Positions 8,763 to 21,865 of a stretch of 64,000 bases of DNA are shown one piece after another. The DNA lies in NCBI RefSeq assembly GCF_002113125.1, contig NZ_NEJP01000008.1, positions 62,001-126,000 on the forward strand, read 5' to 3'. Numbering within the stretch: position 1 is the stretch's first letter; each line of letters begins with the position of its first letter. The notes beneath the pieces were generated by a model, which saw nothing but the letters and a program-made list of their open reading frames with translations, was not told the DNA's origin and made no database searches. The stretch is from Pseudomonas sp. B20(2017) (lineage in GTDB: Bacteria > Pseudomonadota > Gammaproteobacteria > Pseudomonadales > Pseudomonadaceae). The translations under genes were made by a program, and so were the position numbers.

Positions 8763-8795
8763 AATAAAAAACCCGGAATGTCCGGGTTTTTTATT
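8763..8795. terminator. Bidirectional intrinsic terminator between rnfH and bamE
   Basis: AATAAAAAACCCGGA pairs perfectly over 15 bp with TCCGGGTTTTTTATT around an ATG loop. The A-tract and T-tract give a classic terminator on both strands, serving the convergent rnfH and bamE. Confidence 0.93.
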
Positions 8796-8805
8796 GCGTC
8801 GCAAA

Positions 8806-9333
8806 TTATTGCGGCGAGGTGTCCAGCGGTTCTGGCGTTGGAACCGGAACAGTTTCCACACCATCGACGTCCTTCTGGATCTGATCCAGCAAGGAGCCTG
8901 GCTTGGCCGGTTTTTCCGGTTTTGGCTGCTCGACGTTCTCGGCAGGAGCGGTCACGCTGGTTCCACTGTCCTTGCCGAGAATGGCTTCGTCACGGCTGAC
9001 GCCTGGCATGAAGTCACCGGACAGGGCGGCAAGGCGGTCATTCGAGTCGAAAATGACACTCACGCGTTCCTGCTGGCGTTCACCGCCACCCGGTTGCAGG
9101 CTGTACAGATAATCCCAGCGATTGGCATGGAACGTGTCGGCAAGCAGAGGGTTGCCCATGATAAACCGTACTTGCGGCCGGGTCATTCCCGGGCGTAACT
9201 GGTCTATCATGTCCTGCGTGACGACATTGCCCTGCTGGATGTCGATTTTGTAAACCCCGGGGAATGAACAACCGGCGAGTGCGAGCAGTCCCACAAAGGT
9301 GAAACTGGTTAGCAAGAGCTTGGTGTTTTGCAT
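8806..9333 (-). CDS. bamE: Outer-membrane assembly lipoprotein BamE (OmlA/SmpA)
   Basis: A 175-residue lipoprotein. It has a signal peptide with a lipobox ending LALAGC (C22 acylated), then the SmpA/OmlA fold with [17 protein letters not shown] and later [12 protein letters not shown]. It belongs to the BAM complex that inserts beta-barrel proteins into the outer membrane. The proline-rich C-terminal tail (about residues 125-175) is longer than in E. coli BamE, as in other pseudomonads. It is divergent from fur across 97 bp, the omlA-fur arrangement known in Pseudomonas and Xanthomonas. Confidence 0.96.
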   Translation of the reverse strand: MQNTKLLLTSFTFVGLLALAGCSFPGVYKIDIQQGNVVTQDMIDQLRPGMTRPQVRFIMGNPLLADTFHANRWDYLYSLQPGGGERQQERVSVIFDSNDRLAALSGDFMPGVSRDEAILGKDSGTSVTAPAENVEQPKPEKPAKPGSLLDQIQKDVDGVETVPVPTPEPLDTSPQ

Positions 9334-9354
9334 CGGTGGGCGACTTCCACTATC

Positions 9355-9383
9355 TTGGCTGGGACAACGTAAACGCCGATCAT
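9355..9383 (+). promoter_or_regulatory. fur: Candidate fur promoter
   Basis: TTGGCT, a 17-bp spacer and GATCAT form a plausible sigma-70 promoter about 50 bp upstream of fur, in the bamE-fur divergent region. Four of six bases match consensus in each box, so this is only a candidate. I saw no convincing Fur box. Confidence 0.4.
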
Positions 9384-9430
9384 ACCCGCATTAAGAGAAG
9401 CTGCGAAGCAGCATCGCGAGAAAGCTGACC

Positions 9431-9835
9431 ATGGTTGAAAATAGCGAACTACGCAAAGCCGGCCTCAAAGTGACCCTGCCACGGGTCAAGATCCTGCAAA
9501 TGCTCGACTCTACCGAGCAGCGTCACATGAGTGCCGAGGACGTCTACAAGGCGTTGATGGAAGCTGGCGAGGACGTCGGTCTGGCCACGGTTTACCGTGT
9601 ACTGACCCAGTTCGAAGCGGCTGGCCTCGTGGTCCGTCACAACTTCGACGGCGGCCACGCGGTATTCGAATTGGCCGACAGTGGCCACCACGACCATATG
9701 GTCAACGTGGACTCCGGCGAGGTTGTCGAATTCGTCAGCCCGGAAATCGAGAAGCTTCAGAAGGCAATCGCCGAGGAGCATGGTTTTGATCTGGTGGATC
9801 ACAACCTGGTGCTGTACGTACGCAAGAAAAAGTAA
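9431..9835 (+). CDS. fur: Ferric uptake regulator Fur
   Basis: A 134-residue iron-responsive repressor. The N-terminal winged helix includes LPRVKILQML and the recognition region DVGLATVYRVLTQFE. The metal-binding dimerisation domain carries HHDHM (residues 86-90) and EEHGFDLVDHNLVLY. No cysteine occurs anywhere in the protein, so the CxxC structural zinc site of E. coli Fur is absent. P. aeruginosa Fur, as I recall, retains one cysteine near the position occupied here by asparagine (HMVNVD). It is divergent from bamE and followed by a 12-bp hairpin. Confidence 0.97.
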   Translation: MVENSELRKAGLKVTLPRVKILQMLDSTEQRHMSAEDVYKALMEAGEDVGLATVYRVLTQFEAAGLVVRHNFDGGHAVFELADSGHHDHMVNVDSGEVVEFVSPEIEKLQKAIAEEHGFDLVDHNLVLYVRKKK

Positions 9836-9869
9836 GCATGTCGCGCGAATTTCAGGTTCGCGAAACGAG

Positions 9870-9895
9870 CGAAGGCGACCCAAGGGTCGCCTTCG
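9870..9895. terminator. Hairpin terminator between fur and recN
   Basis: CGAAGGCGACCC/GGGTCGCCTTCG is a perfect 12-bp stem with a 2-base AA loop, between the convergent fur and recN stops. The downstream T content is modest (GTGCTTTCTG), so termination is likely but not textbook. Confidence 0.75.
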
Positions 9896-9910
9896 TGCTT
9901 TCTGCGGTTA

Positions 9911-11584
9911 TTAAACCTTTGCGGTAACGACCATCTTTTTCGCGTGCGCCAAAGACTCTTTGGTCAGATCGATGCCGCCAAGCATCCGCGCGACTTCTTC
10001 TATACGGTCATTCTTGCTCAGCTTCGAAACGGCCGTGTGAGTCGCCTGTTCGCCTCGCACCTTGTGCACGAACAGATGCTGATGCCCCTGGGCCGCGACT
10101 TGCGGCAAGTGCGTGACCGTCAGTACCTGTCCGCGATCCCCGAGGCGGCGCAGCAACTGGCCGACGATTTCGGCTGTCGGACCGCCAATCCCCACGTCCA
10201 CTTCGTCGAACACCAGCGTCGGTACGCGAGAGGTCTGGGCGGTAATCACCTGGATGGCCAGGCTGATCCGTGACAGTTCACCGCCGGACGCCACTTTGGC
10301 CAGGGCCTTCAGTGGTTGACCCGGGTTGGCGCTGACCAGCAGCTCGACTTGCTCCAGGCCATTGGGTTGCAGCTCGCTGCTGTTGTTGGCGCGCAATTCG
10401 ATGGTGAAGCGACCGCCGGGCATGCCCAGGCGTTGAATCTCCTGCTCCACCGCGCTTGCCAGGCTGCCGGCCGCCTGATGACGCAGCTCGCTCAGCTCCC
10501 GGGCCTTTTCCTGATAGTGGCGGGCATAGGACGCGAGTTCTTCGGCGAGGCGTTCGATGGATTCATCGTTGGCGTCGAGGGCTTCGATTTGGTCGAGCAG
10601 CTTCTGCTGCATCTCCGCCACTTCCGTCGGCTGAATGCGGTGTTTGCGTGCCAGCGTGTAGATCGAGTCCAGACGTTCTTCCAGATATTGCAGACGCGCC
10701 GGATCGGCATCGAAGTTGTCGAGAAAACGATTGAGCTCGCCGACGGCTTCTTCGACCTGGATCTGCGCACTGGTCAGCAGGCTACTCGCCTCACCCAGCG
10801 CACCCACCGAATTGTTCACGCTCGACAGCCGGTTGAGGCTGGCCGTCAGGGCATTCAACACGTTTCCGGAATCGCTTTCACTGCATTGCTCGACCACTTG
10901 CCGGCAAATGCCGAGCAGGGTTTCGGCGTTGGTCAGGTTTTTGTGTTCCTGCTCCAGTTCTTCCAGCTCGTTTTCGCCGAGGCCGAGGTTTTCCAGTTCT
11001 TCGAGCTGGTAGCTGAGCAGTTGATGGCGCGCGCGCTGTTCGTCGCCGGAGTTGGAAAGACGTTCCAGCTCCTGACGGGTCTGACGCCAGCGCTGGGCGG
11101 CGAGGTGAACCTGGCGCGCCAGGTCGGTAGCCCCGGCGTACTCGTCGAGCAGGCGTCGGTGGGTATCGGTCTTGAGCAGGGATTGGTGTTCGTGCTGGCT
11201 GTGGATATCGATCAGCAGCTCGCCGAGCGCCTTGAGGTCGCCGAGCGGGCAGGGCGTGCCATTTATATAGCCGCGTGAGCGACCTTCGGAAGTGATGACC
11301 CGGCGCAGGATGCACGGGCCGTCGATTTCCAGGTCGCGTTCCGCCAGCCAGGCGCTGGCCTCGGGGATGTCGGCTAGATCGAAGGTCGCCAGGATATCGG
11401 CCTTGTCGGCGCCCGGTCGAACCACGCCGCTGTCGGCGCGATCACCGAGCGTCAGGCCCAGGGCGTCGAGCATGATCGACTTGCCGGCGCCGGTTTCCCC
11501 GGTAATCACGCTCATACCGCGATCGAGTTCGAGATCGAGATGTTCAACGATGGCGTAGTTGTGTACGGACAGGTGCACCAGCAT
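9911..11584 (-). CDS. recN: DNA repair protein RecN (SMC-like ATPase)
   Basis: A 557-residue SMC-family ATPase for recombinational repair of double-strand breaks. Walker A is GETGAGKS (residues 29-36). A long helical coiled-coil region fills the middle. The C-terminal half carries the ABC signature VASGGELSRISLAIQ and Walker B TLVFDEVDVGIGG. The length matches the family. A consensus LexA box lies 25 bp upstream of the start, so it should be strongly SOS-induced, as recN is elsewhere. It is convergent with fur. Confidence 0.97.
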   Translation of the reverse strand: MLVHLSVHNYAIVEHLDLELDRGMSVITGETGAGKSIMLDALGLTLGDRADSGVVRPGADKADILATFDLADIPEASAWLAERDLEIDGPCILRRVITSEGRSRGYINGTPCPLGDLKALGELLIDIHSQHEHQSLLKTDTHRRLLDEYAGATDLARQVHLAAQRWRQTRQELERLSNSGDEQRARHQLLSYQLEELENLGLGENELEELEQEHKNLTNAETLLGICRQVVEQCSESDSGNVLNALTASLNRLSSVNNSVGALGEASSLLTSAQIQVEEAVGELNRFLDNFDADPARLQYLEERLDSIYTLARKHRIQPTEVAEMQQKLLDQIEALDANDESIERLAEELASYARHYQEKARELSELRHQAAGSLASAVEQEIQRLGMPGGRFTIELRANNSSELQPNGLEQVELLVSANPGQPLKALAKVASGGELSRISLAIQVITAQTSRVPTLVFDEVDVGIGGPTAEIVGQLLRRLGDRGQVLTVTHLPQVAAQGHQHLFVHKVRGEQATHTAVSKLSKNDRIEEVARMLGGIDLTKESLAHAKKMVVTAKV

Positions 11585-11608
11585 AAAGGCCGCTCCCAGG
11601 CTTCAGGT

Positions 11609-11624
11609 CTGGTTATTTATACAG
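11609..11624 (-). promoter_or_regulatory. LexA (SOS) box upstream of recN
   Basis: On the minus strand the site reads CTGTATAAATAACCAG, a perfect CTG-N10-CAG LexA operator with an AT-rich centre (consensus CTGTATATATATACAG). It ends 25 bp before the recN start codon, a position typical of SOS repression. Confidence 0.88.
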
Positions 11625-11743
11625 TGTTTTGTTTCGGGCTGACAATGCCCTCGCTCGGTTCGATGGGAATGATCCGATCAAATGCCTGTCGCGCCCTGGA
11701 ATGACAATGCAGCACTTTTTTGTAGGGTTAATCGTTGTCAGCC

Positions 11744-11772
11744 CTTGAAGCCTGATTTTGCGGCCCCATATA
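11744..11772 (+). promoter_or_regulatory. Sigma-32 heat-shock promoter of grpE-dnaK
   Basis: CTTGAA, a 14-bp spacer and CCCCATATA match the sigma-32 consensus (CTTGAAA, 11-16 bp, CCCCATNT) almost exactly. The transcription start would be about 40-45 bp upstream of the grpE ATG. Heat-shock control of grpE-dnaK-dnaJ follows from established knowledge of RpoH regulons. Confidence 0.9.
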
Positions 11773-11824
11773 CCGGGGCAGAAGCGCGAATCGAACTCGC
11801 GGACGATATTGAAAGGAGAATTCT

Positions 11825-12394
11825 ATGGCTGACGAACAGACAGTAGATACGCAAAATCCAGAAGCCAATCAGGCGCCCGAGGCTTCGGGTGATGACCTGG
11901 CGACCCGTGTACAAGTGCTCGAAGAGCAATTGGCCGCCGCGCAGGATCAATCGCTGCGCGTAGCTGCCGATCTGCAGAACGTCCGCCGCCGTGCCGAGCA
12001 GGATGTCGAAAAGGCGCACAAGTTTGCGCTGGAAAAATTCGCCGGCGACCTGCTGCCGATCGTCGACAGCCTGGAGCGCGGCCTCGAGCTGTCGAGTCCG
12101 GACGACGAAAGCATCCGTCCGATGCGCGAAGGCATCGAGCTGACCCTGAAAATGTTTCAGGACACCCTCAAGCGCTATCAGCTTGTAGCTGTCAGCCCGC
12201 AGGAAGGCGAGCCGTTCAACGCCGTGGAACATCAGGCGATGGCCATGCAGGAAAGTGCTGACCTGGAACCGAACAGTGTTCTGAAAGTGTTCCAGAAGGG
12301 CTATCAGCTCAATGGCCGCCTGCTGCGTCCGGCGATGGTTGTGGTCAGCAAGGCGCCGGCGCCAGTTTCGCCTTCGATTGACGAGAAGGCTTGA
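11825..12394 (+). CDS. grpE: Nucleotide exchange factor GrpE
   Basis: A 189-residue co-chaperone that releases ADP from DnaK. The acidic N-terminus is followed by a long helix ([40 protein letters not shown]) and the beta domain with [18 protein letters not shown] and [20 protein letters not shown], both diagnostic. The ATG follows GAAAGGAGAATTCT, a strong ribosome-binding site. It is the first gene behind the sigma-32 promoter, and dnaK follows 102 bp later. A long open frame on the opposite strand is a codon-bias shadow. Confidence 0.97.
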   Translation: MADEQTVDTQNPEANQAPEASGDDLATRVQVLEEQLAAAQDQSLRVAADLQNVRRRAEQDVEKAHKFALEKFAGDLLPIVDSLERGLELSSPDDESIRPMREGIELTLKMFQDTLKRYQLVAVSPQEGEPFNAVEHQAMAMQESADLEPNSVLKVFQKGYQLNGRLLRPAMVVVSKAPAPVSPSIDEKA

Positions 12395-12496
12395 AATTAG
12401 CCGCAAGGCCCCCATTTACAAGTCAAGCGTTTAAGTATTACCGCAGTTAGCCACCACTGCTGCGGCAACCAAATCCAAAGTTTCGGGAGAGTGAAC

Positions 12497-14413
12497 ATGG
12501 GCAAAATTATCGGTATCGACCTGGGGACTACCAACTCCTGCGTCTCCGTGCTGGAAAACGGCGTAGCCAAAGTTATTGAAAACGCCGAAGGCGCGCGTAC
12601 CACGCCGTCGATCATCGCTTACGCCAACGATGGCGAAATCCTGGTCGGCCAGTCCGCCAAGCGTCAGGCTGTGACCAACCCGCACAACACACTGTTCGCG
12701 GTGAAGCGCCTGATCGGCCGCCGCTTCGACGAAGAAGTCGTGCAGAAAGACATCAAGCTGGTGCCTTACAAGATCGTCAAGGCCAACAATGGTGACGCTT
12801 GGGTCGAGGCCTCCGGCAAGCAGATGGCTCCGCCGCAAATCAGCGCCGAAGTCCTGAAGAAGATGAAGAAGACCGCCGAAGACTACCTCGGCGAAGCAGT
12901 GACCGAAGCGGTGATCACCGTTCCGGCCTACTTCAACGACAGCCAGCGTCAGGCGACCAAAGACGCCGGTCGCATCGCCGGTCTGGACGTAAAACGTATC
13001 ATCAACGAACCAACCGCAGCTGCGCTGGCTTACGGTATGGACAAGGCCAAGGGCGATCACACCGTGATCGTTTACGACCTGGGTGGCGGTACTTTCGACG
13101 TTTCCGTGATCGAAATCGCTGAAGTTGACGGCGAGCACCAGTTCGAAGTACTGGCCACCAACGGTGACACCTTCCTGGGTGGTGAAGACTTCGACATGCG
13201 TCTGATCGACTACCTCGTCGACGAGTTCAAGAAAGAGTCCGGCATGGACCTGAAGAACGATCCTCTGGCCCTGCAGCGTCTGAAAGAAGCCGCTGAGAAA
13301 GCCAAGATCGAACTGTCTTCTTCGCAGTCGACCGACGTCAACCTGCCGTACATCACAGCAGATGCGACCGGTCCTAAGCACCTGAACGTGAAGATCTCTC
13401 GTGCCAAGCTCGAGTCGCTGGTCGAAGATCTGGTAAACCGTACTATCGAGCCATGCCGCATCGCTCTGAAGGATGCCGGTATCGACGCCAGCAAAATTGA
13501 CGACGTGATTCTGGTCGGTGGCCAGACTCGTATGCCTCTGGTGCAGAAGGCAGTTACCGATTTCTTCGGTAAAGAAGCACGTAAAGACGTGAACCCGGAC
13601 GAAGCCGTTGCCATGGGTGCAGCCATCCAGGGCGCCGTTCTGGCCGGTGACGTGAAAGACGTTCTGCTGCTCGACGTCAGCCCGCTGACCCTGGGTATCG
13701 AAACCATGGGTGGCGTGATGACCGCGCTGATCGAGAAAAACACCACGATTCCTACCAAGAAATCGCAAGTGTTCTCGACTGCCGACGACAACCAGGGCGC
13801 TGTGACCATCCACGTCCTGCAAGGCGAGCGCAAGCAAGCCGCACAGAACAAGTCTCTGGGCAAGTTCGATCTGGCCGACATTCCACCAGCTCCACGTGGC
13901 GTGCCGCAGATCGAAGTGACCTTCGACATCGACGCCAACGGCATCCTGCACGTAGGTGCGAAGGACAAGGCGACTGGCAAAGAGCAGAAGATCACCATCA
14001 AGGCCAACTCTGGTCTGTCGGATGAAGAAATCCAGAAGATGGTGCGCGACGCCGAGCTGAACGCCGAGGAAGACCGCAAGTTCGAAGAGCTGGCCGCTGC
14101 CCGCAACCAGGGTGATGCACTGGTTCACTCGACTCGCAAGATGATCGCTGACGCTGGCGACAAAGTGACTGCAGAAGAGAAGACTGCAATCGAAGCAGCC
14201 GTGGTTGCCCTGGAAGCTGCCGTAAAAGGCGACGACAAGGCTGCCATCGACGCCAAGGTTGAAGAGCTGTCGAAAGTCTCCGCACCGGTTGCCCAGAAGA
14301 TGTACGCCGAACAGGCTCAGCCTGCCGAAGGCGCGGCGCAGCACGATGAGAAAGCTGAAAAGGCTGACGATGTCGTCGATGCCGAGTTCGAAGAAGTAAA
14401 AGACCACAAGTAA
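12497..14413 (+). CDS. dnaK: Molecular chaperone DnaK (Hsp70)
   Basis: A 638-residue Hsp70, the same length as E. coli DnaK. The ATPase domain begins [20 protein letters not shown] and contains [18 protein letters not shown] and [12 protein letters not shown]. The linker [10 protein letters not shown] leads to the substrate-binding domain and helical lid, and the C-terminus ends EEVKDHK, close to the canonical EEVKD tail. The ATG is preceded by GGGAGA at 6 bases; an in-frame GTG two codons upstream is unlikely. It works with GrpE and DnaJ encoded on either side. Confidence 0.98.
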   Translation: MGKIIGIDLGTTNSCVSVLENGVAKVIENAEGARTTPSIIAYANDGEILVGQSAKRQAVTNPHNTLFAVKRLIGRRFDEEVVQKDIKLVPYKIVKANNGDAWVEASGKQMAPPQISAEVLKKMKKTAEDYLGEAVTEAVITVPAYFNDSQRQATKDAGRIAGLDVKRIINEPTAAALAYGMDKAKGDHTVIVYDLGGGTFDVSVIEIAEVDGEHQFEVLATNGDTFLGGEDFDMRLIDYLVDEFKKESGMDLKNDPLALQRLKEAAEKAKIELSSSQSTDVNLPYITADATGPKHLNVKISRAKLESLVEDLVNRTIEPCRIALKDAGIDASKIDDVILVGGQTRMPLVQKAVTDFFGKEARKDVNPDEAVAMGAAIQGAVLAGDVKDVLLLDVSPLTLGIETMGGVMTALIEKNTTIPTKKSQVFSTADDNQGAVTIHVLQGERKQAAQNKSLGKFDLADIPPAPRGVPQIEVTFDIDANGILHVGAKDKATGKEQKITIKANSGLSDEEIQKMVRDAELNAEEDRKFEELAAARNQGDALVHSTRKMIADAGDKVTAEEKTAIEAAVVALEAAVKGDDKAAIDAKVEELSKVSAPVAQKMYAEQAQPAEGAAQHDEKAEKADDVVDAEFEEVKDHK

Positions 14414-14467
14414 GTTGTTGGTCGCCCGGTTGACTGCCTTGCGGCGGTGACTGGTAGGATGTCGCCG

Positions 14468-14487
14468 CGCGGGAGCTTGCTCCCGCG
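14468..14487 (+). terminator. Hairpin downstream of dnaK, solitary REP-like
   Basis: CGCGGGAGC/GCTCCCGCG around TT forms a 9-bp perfect stem 54 bp after the dnaK stop. The core GGGAGCTTGCTCCC resembles a degenerate solitary REP of this genus. No T-run follows, so it may attenuate or stabilise rather than terminate before dnaJ. The rest of the 297-bp dnaK-dnaJ gap holds no gene that I can see. Confidence 0.55.
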
Positions 14488-14710
14488 TTGGCGTATCTGG
14501 AATACGCGAATTTTTACAGCATGCGACAAGCTTCGTGTGTTGGCGGTATGGCCGGGAATGCTCCTGCTTTTCGCGCTGCAAATACCGCATGAACCAAAGA
14601 CCAGGATCGTTGAATTGACGTGAGTTGGGTCCGGGCCTGTATTGGGGCTCAACGAGTTTGGCGAAGCTCAGGAGGGGTTTGCCGAACGTCCTCAAGAGTA
14701 TGAAGAACTT

Positions 14711-15835
14711 ATGGCAAAGCGTGACTATTACGAAGTGTTGGGTGTTGAGCGCAGCTCAAGCGAAGCAGACCTGAAAAAGGCCTATCGCCGTTTGGCAATG
14801 AAGCATCACCCGGACCGTAATCCCGGTGACAAAGCGTCGGAAGATCTGTTCAAAGAGGCCAACGAAGCCTACGAAGTGCTCTCCGATTCAAGCAAGCGTG
14901 CAGCGTACGACCAGTACGGTCATGCCGGCGTCGACCCGAGCATGGGCGGCGGTGGTGCGGGCTTCGGCGGTCAGAACTTCTCCGACATCTTCGGTGATGT
15001 CTTCAGTGATTTCTTCGGTGGCGGTCGCGGCGGTTCCCGTGGTGGCGCACAGCGTGGCAGCGATTTGCGCTACACCCTGGAGCTGAACCTGGAAGAAGCG
15101 GTGCGCGGCACGACTGTGAATATCCGCGTTCCGACATTGGTCAACTGCAAGCCATGCGATGGTTCGGGCGCCAAGAAAGGTTCGTCGCCGTCGACTTGTC
15201 CGACTTGCGGCGGCATCGGCCAGGTGCGCATGCAGCAAGGTTTCTTCTCGGTACAGCAGACCTGCCCGCGCTGTCATGGCCAGGGCAAGATCATTTCCGA
15301 CCCGTGCGATTCCTGCCACGGCGACGGTCGCGTCGAAGAATACAAAACCCTCTCCGTCAAAGTGCCGGCCGGTGTCGACACTGGTGACCGCATCCGTCTG
15401 TCCGGCGAAGGCGAGGCGGGTACTCAGGGTGGTCCGACCGGCGACCTGTACGTCGTGATCAACGTCCGCGAACACGACATCTTCCAGCGTGACGGCAAGC
15501 ACCTGTTCTGCGAAGTGCCGATCAGCTTCGTCGATGCAGCCCTGGGCGGCGAGCTGGAAATTCCGACCCTCGACGGTCGCGTCAAACTGAAGATTCCGGA
15601 AGGGACTCAGACCGGCAAGCAGTTCCGCGTACGCGGCAAGGGTGTTGCGCCGGTACGTGGCGGTGGTGCGGGCGATCTGATGTGCCGTGTGGCAGTCGAA
15701 ACGCCGGTCAATCTGAATCGTCGTCAGCGTGAACTGCTGGAAGAGTTCCGCAGTTCCCTGGCGGATGACAACAGTCACTCGCCGAAAACCACTGGTTGGT
15801 TCGATGGTGTGAAACGCTTCTTCGGCGATCTGTAA
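14711..15835 (+). CDS. dnaJ: Chaperone DnaJ (Hsp40)
   Basis: A 374-residue type-I Hsp40. The J domain starts [15 protein letters not shown] and contains the HPD tripeptide ([10 protein letters not shown]). A Gly/Phe-rich region ([20 protein letters not shown]) follows. The zinc domain has four CxxCxGxG repeats: [24 protein letters not shown] and CDSCHGDG. The frame is open 23 codons upstream, but [11 protein letters not shown] is the universal start. It stimulates DnaK ATPase and delivers substrates. The dapB ATG lies 9 bp downstream. Confidence 0.98.
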   Translation: MAKRDYYEVLGVERSSSEADLKKAYRRLAMKHHPDRNPGDKASEDLFKEANEAYEVLSDSSKRAAYDQYGHAGVDPSMGGGGAGFGGQNFSDIFGDVFSDFFGGGRGGSRGGAQRGSDLRYTLELNLEEAVRGTTVNIRVPTLVNCKPCDGSGAKKGSSPSTCPTCGGIGQVRMQQGFFSVQQTCPRCHGQGKIISDPCDSCHGDGRVEEYKTLSVKVPAGVDTGDRIRLSGEGEAGTQGGPTGDLYVVINVREHDIFQRDGKHLFCEVPISFVDAALGGELEIPTLDGRVKLKIPEGTQTGKQFRVRGKGVAPVRGGGAGDLMCRVAVETPVNLNRRQRELLEEFRSSLADDNSHSPKTTGWFDGVKRFFGDL

Positions 15836-16651
<816 letters not shown>

Positions 16652-16663
16652 GATGTTCTGAAG

Positions 16664-16694
16664 CCGGCGCAAACGCCCTGTTTGTGCCGGTTTT
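16664..16694 (+). terminator. Intrinsic terminator after dapB
   Basis: CCGGCGCAAAC/GTTTGTGCCGG forms an 11-bp stem with one G-U pair and a 5-base loop, followed by TTTT. It lies 12 bp after the dapB stop and isolates the dnaJ-dapB transcript from carA. Confidence 0.85.
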
Positions 16695-16786
16695 ACTCCG
16701 CCAAGCGACGCCTTGTCGCATTCTCCGGCCTTTCGGCCTCATTGGCGGTAGACCAAAAAAGCCTTTTTCTGTAAGCTACAGCTTTA

Positions 16787-16911
16787 GTGTGTCCACTAAA
16801 AGCGCGCAGAATAATTCAGTGAAGAAGCGGGGTGACGTGTCCATACGTCACTCCGCTTTTTTACAACCTGCGATTGCCCTTTCATGCGTTATTTACGGGA
16901 GGTCTTCTTGA
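16787..16911 (+). promoter_or_regulatory. carA leader with short ORFs and intrinsic terminator (possible attenuator)
   Basis: Between the dapB terminator and carA lies a leader with an imperfect GCTTTAGTG/CACTAAAAGC hairpin and a strong terminator just downstream. A GTG-started 11-codon ORF (MCPLKARRIIQ, with two adjacent Arg codons) stops 3 bp before the terminator stem. A second GTG frame (starting MSTKSAQNNSVKKR, 40 codons) reads through the terminator and stops at TGA overlapping the carA TTG. Neither has a good ribosome-binding site. Attenuation by translation of a leader is inference; neither ORF may be translated. Confidence 0.4.
16826..16862 (+). terminator. Leader terminator upstream of carA
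   Basis: AGCGGGGTGACGT/ACGTCACTCCGCT is a 13-bp stem with one G-U pair and a 6-base loop, directly followed by six T residues. This classic intrinsic terminator sits 46 bp before the carA start with no annotated gene between it and the preceding dapB terminator. It is therefore best explained as a regulatory (attenuation) terminator. Confidence 0.9.
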
Positions 16912-18044
16912 CTAAGCCAGCCATACTCGCCCTTGCTGATGGCAGCATTTTTCGCGGCGAAGCCATTGGAGCCGACGGTCAGACCGTTGGTGAGGTGGTG
17001 TTCAACACCGCAATGACCGGCTATCAGGAAATCCTTACCGATCCTTCCTACGCCCAACAGATCGTTACCCTGACTTACCCGCACATCGGCAACACCGGCA
17101 CCACGCCGGAAGATGCCGAGTCCGATCGCGTCTGGTCCGCTGGCCTGGTCATCCGTGACCTGCCGCTGGTAGCGAGCAACTGGCGTAACACGATGTCCCT
17201 GTCCGATTACCTGAAATCCAACAATGTTGTGGCAATCGCCGGTATCGACACCCGCCGCCTGACCCGCATCCTGCGTGAAAAAGGCGCACAGAACGGCTGC
17301 ATCATGGCTGGCGACAACATCTCCGAAGAAGCGGCCATCGCTGCGGCGCAAGGCTTCCCGGGCCTGAAGGGCATGGACCTGGCGAAAGTCGTCAGCACCA
17401 AGACCCAATACGAATGGCGCTCCACTGTCTGGGATTTGAAAACCGACAGCCACGCGACCATCGAAGCCTCCGAGCTGCCTTATCACGTGGTTGCCTACGA
17501 CTACGGCGTCAAGGTCAACATCCTGCGCATGCTGGTCGAACGCGGCTGCCGTGTGACCGTGGTGCCGGCGCAAACCCCGGCGGCCGACGTGCTGGCTCTG
17601 AAACCGGACGGCGTGTTCCTGTCCAACGGCCCTGGTGATCCGGAGCCTTGCGACTACGCGATCAAGGCAATCAAGGAAGTGTTGGAAACCGAAATTCCGG
17701 TCTTCGGCATCTGCCTCGGCCACCAGCTGCTGGCTCTGGCCTCCGGCGCCAAGACCCTGAAAATGGGCCACGGCCACCACGGTGCCAACCACCCGGTTCA
17801 GGATCTGGACACTGGCGTCGTGATGATCACCAGCCAGAACCACGGTTTCGCGGTTGACGAAGAGACCCTGCCAGCCAACGTCCGCGCGATCCACAAGTCG
17901 CTGTTCGACGGCACCCTGCAAGGTATCGAGCGCACCGACAAGAGCGCGTTCAGCTTCCAGGGTCACCCTGAAGCGAGTCCGGGCCCGAACGATGTGGCCC
18001 CACTGTTTGACCGCTTCATCAACGAGATGGCCAAGCGACGCTAG
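16908..18044 (+). CDS. carA: Carbamoyl-phosphate synthase small (glutaminase) subunit CarA
   Basis: A 378-residue glutamine amidotransferase subunit that supplies ammonia to CarB for carbamoyl phosphate, the precursor of arginine and pyrimidines. The class-I GATase domain carries the nucleophile in [13 protein letters not shown] and the catalytic His/Glu region [11 protein letters not shown]. The start chosen is TTG ([13 protein letters not shown]) because GGGAGG lies 5 bases upstream. The in-frame ATG eight codons earlier has no ribosome-binding site and falls over that GGGAGG. The gene follows a leader terminator; carB lies 126 bp downstream. Confidence 0.95.
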   Translation: MTKPAILALADGSIFRGEAIGADGQTVGEVVFNTAMTGYQEILTDPSYAQQIVTLTYPHIGNTGTTPEDAESDRVWSAGLVIRDLPLVASNWRNTMSLSDYLKSNNVVAIAGIDTRRLTRILREKGAQNGCIMAGDNISEEAAIAAAQGFPGLKGMDLAKVVSTKTQYEWRSTVWDLKTDSHATIEASELPYHVVAYDYGVKVNILRMLVERGCRVTVVPAQTPAADVLALKPDGVFLSNGPGDPEPCDYAIKAIKEVLETEIPVFGICLGHQLLALASGAKTLKMGHGHHGANHPVQDLDTGVVMITSQNHGFAVDEETLPANVRAIHKSLFDGTLQGIERTDKSAFSFQGHPEASPGPNDVAPLFDRFINEMAKRR

Positions 18045-18068
18045 GCGCTCGCCTTGAGACTGTAGCGA

Positions 18069-18116
18069 GAAGCCCCTCGAGGGCGGCCCCGGAACCGGCG
18101 GCCCCCTCGGGACTTC
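18069..18116 (+). other. GC-rich imperfect hairpin between carA and carB
   Basis: GAAG...CTTC arms enclose CGAGGG/CCC-CTCG pairing and an inner CCGG-AA-CCGG palindrome in the 126-bp carA-carB spacer. There is no T-run, so it is more likely an mRNA stability or ratio-setting element than a terminator. No gene fits in the spacer; from memory P. aeruginosa has an extra ORF at this position. Confidence 0.5.
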
Positions 18117-18170
18117 AGAAATCGATCAAGACGGCTTGCCGACTGACCTGCGGATTTGAGTGACAAACCC

Positions 18171-21388
<3,218 letters not shown>

Positions 21389-21392
<4 letters not shown>

Positions 21393-21865
21393 ATAAATAC
21401 CCAATGACCGTCCAGGGCTCCAAGGCCCTGGAAGAAGAGCATGCTCACCTGACCAAGGTCGTTCGTCCGAAGCTCAGCCAGGACATCGGTACGGCCCGCG
21501 AGTTGGGTGACTTGAAAGAAAACGCTGAATACCATGCCGCGCGCGAACAGCAAGGCATGGTCGAGGCGCGGATCCGTGATATCGAAGGTCGCCTGCAGAA
21601 CGCGGTGATCATCGACGTGACGACCATTCCGCACACCGGCAAAGTGATTTTCGGCACTACCGTCGAAATCGCCAACGTCGAGACTGATGAAAGCGTGACT
21701 TACCAGATCGTGGGTGAGGATGAGGCGGACATCAAACTCGGCAAGATTTCGGTCGGCTCACCAATCGCTCGCGCCTTGATCGCCAAGGAAGAGGGCGATA
21801 CGGTCGTTGTGAAAACGCCAGGTGGCGATATCGAGTACGAGATTGTCGAAGTCAAACACATCTGA
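21389..21865 (+). CDS. greA: Transcription elongation factor GreA
   Basis: A 158-residue factor that binds the RNA polymerase secondary channel and stimulates cleavage of backtracked RNA. The N-terminal coiled coil ([40 protein letters not shown]) holds the acidic tip, and the C-terminal FKBP-like domain ends [18 protein letters not shown]. The ATG overlaps the carB stop by 4 bp, implying coupled expression. The next small membrane-protein frame begins inside or at its end. Confidence 0.97.
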
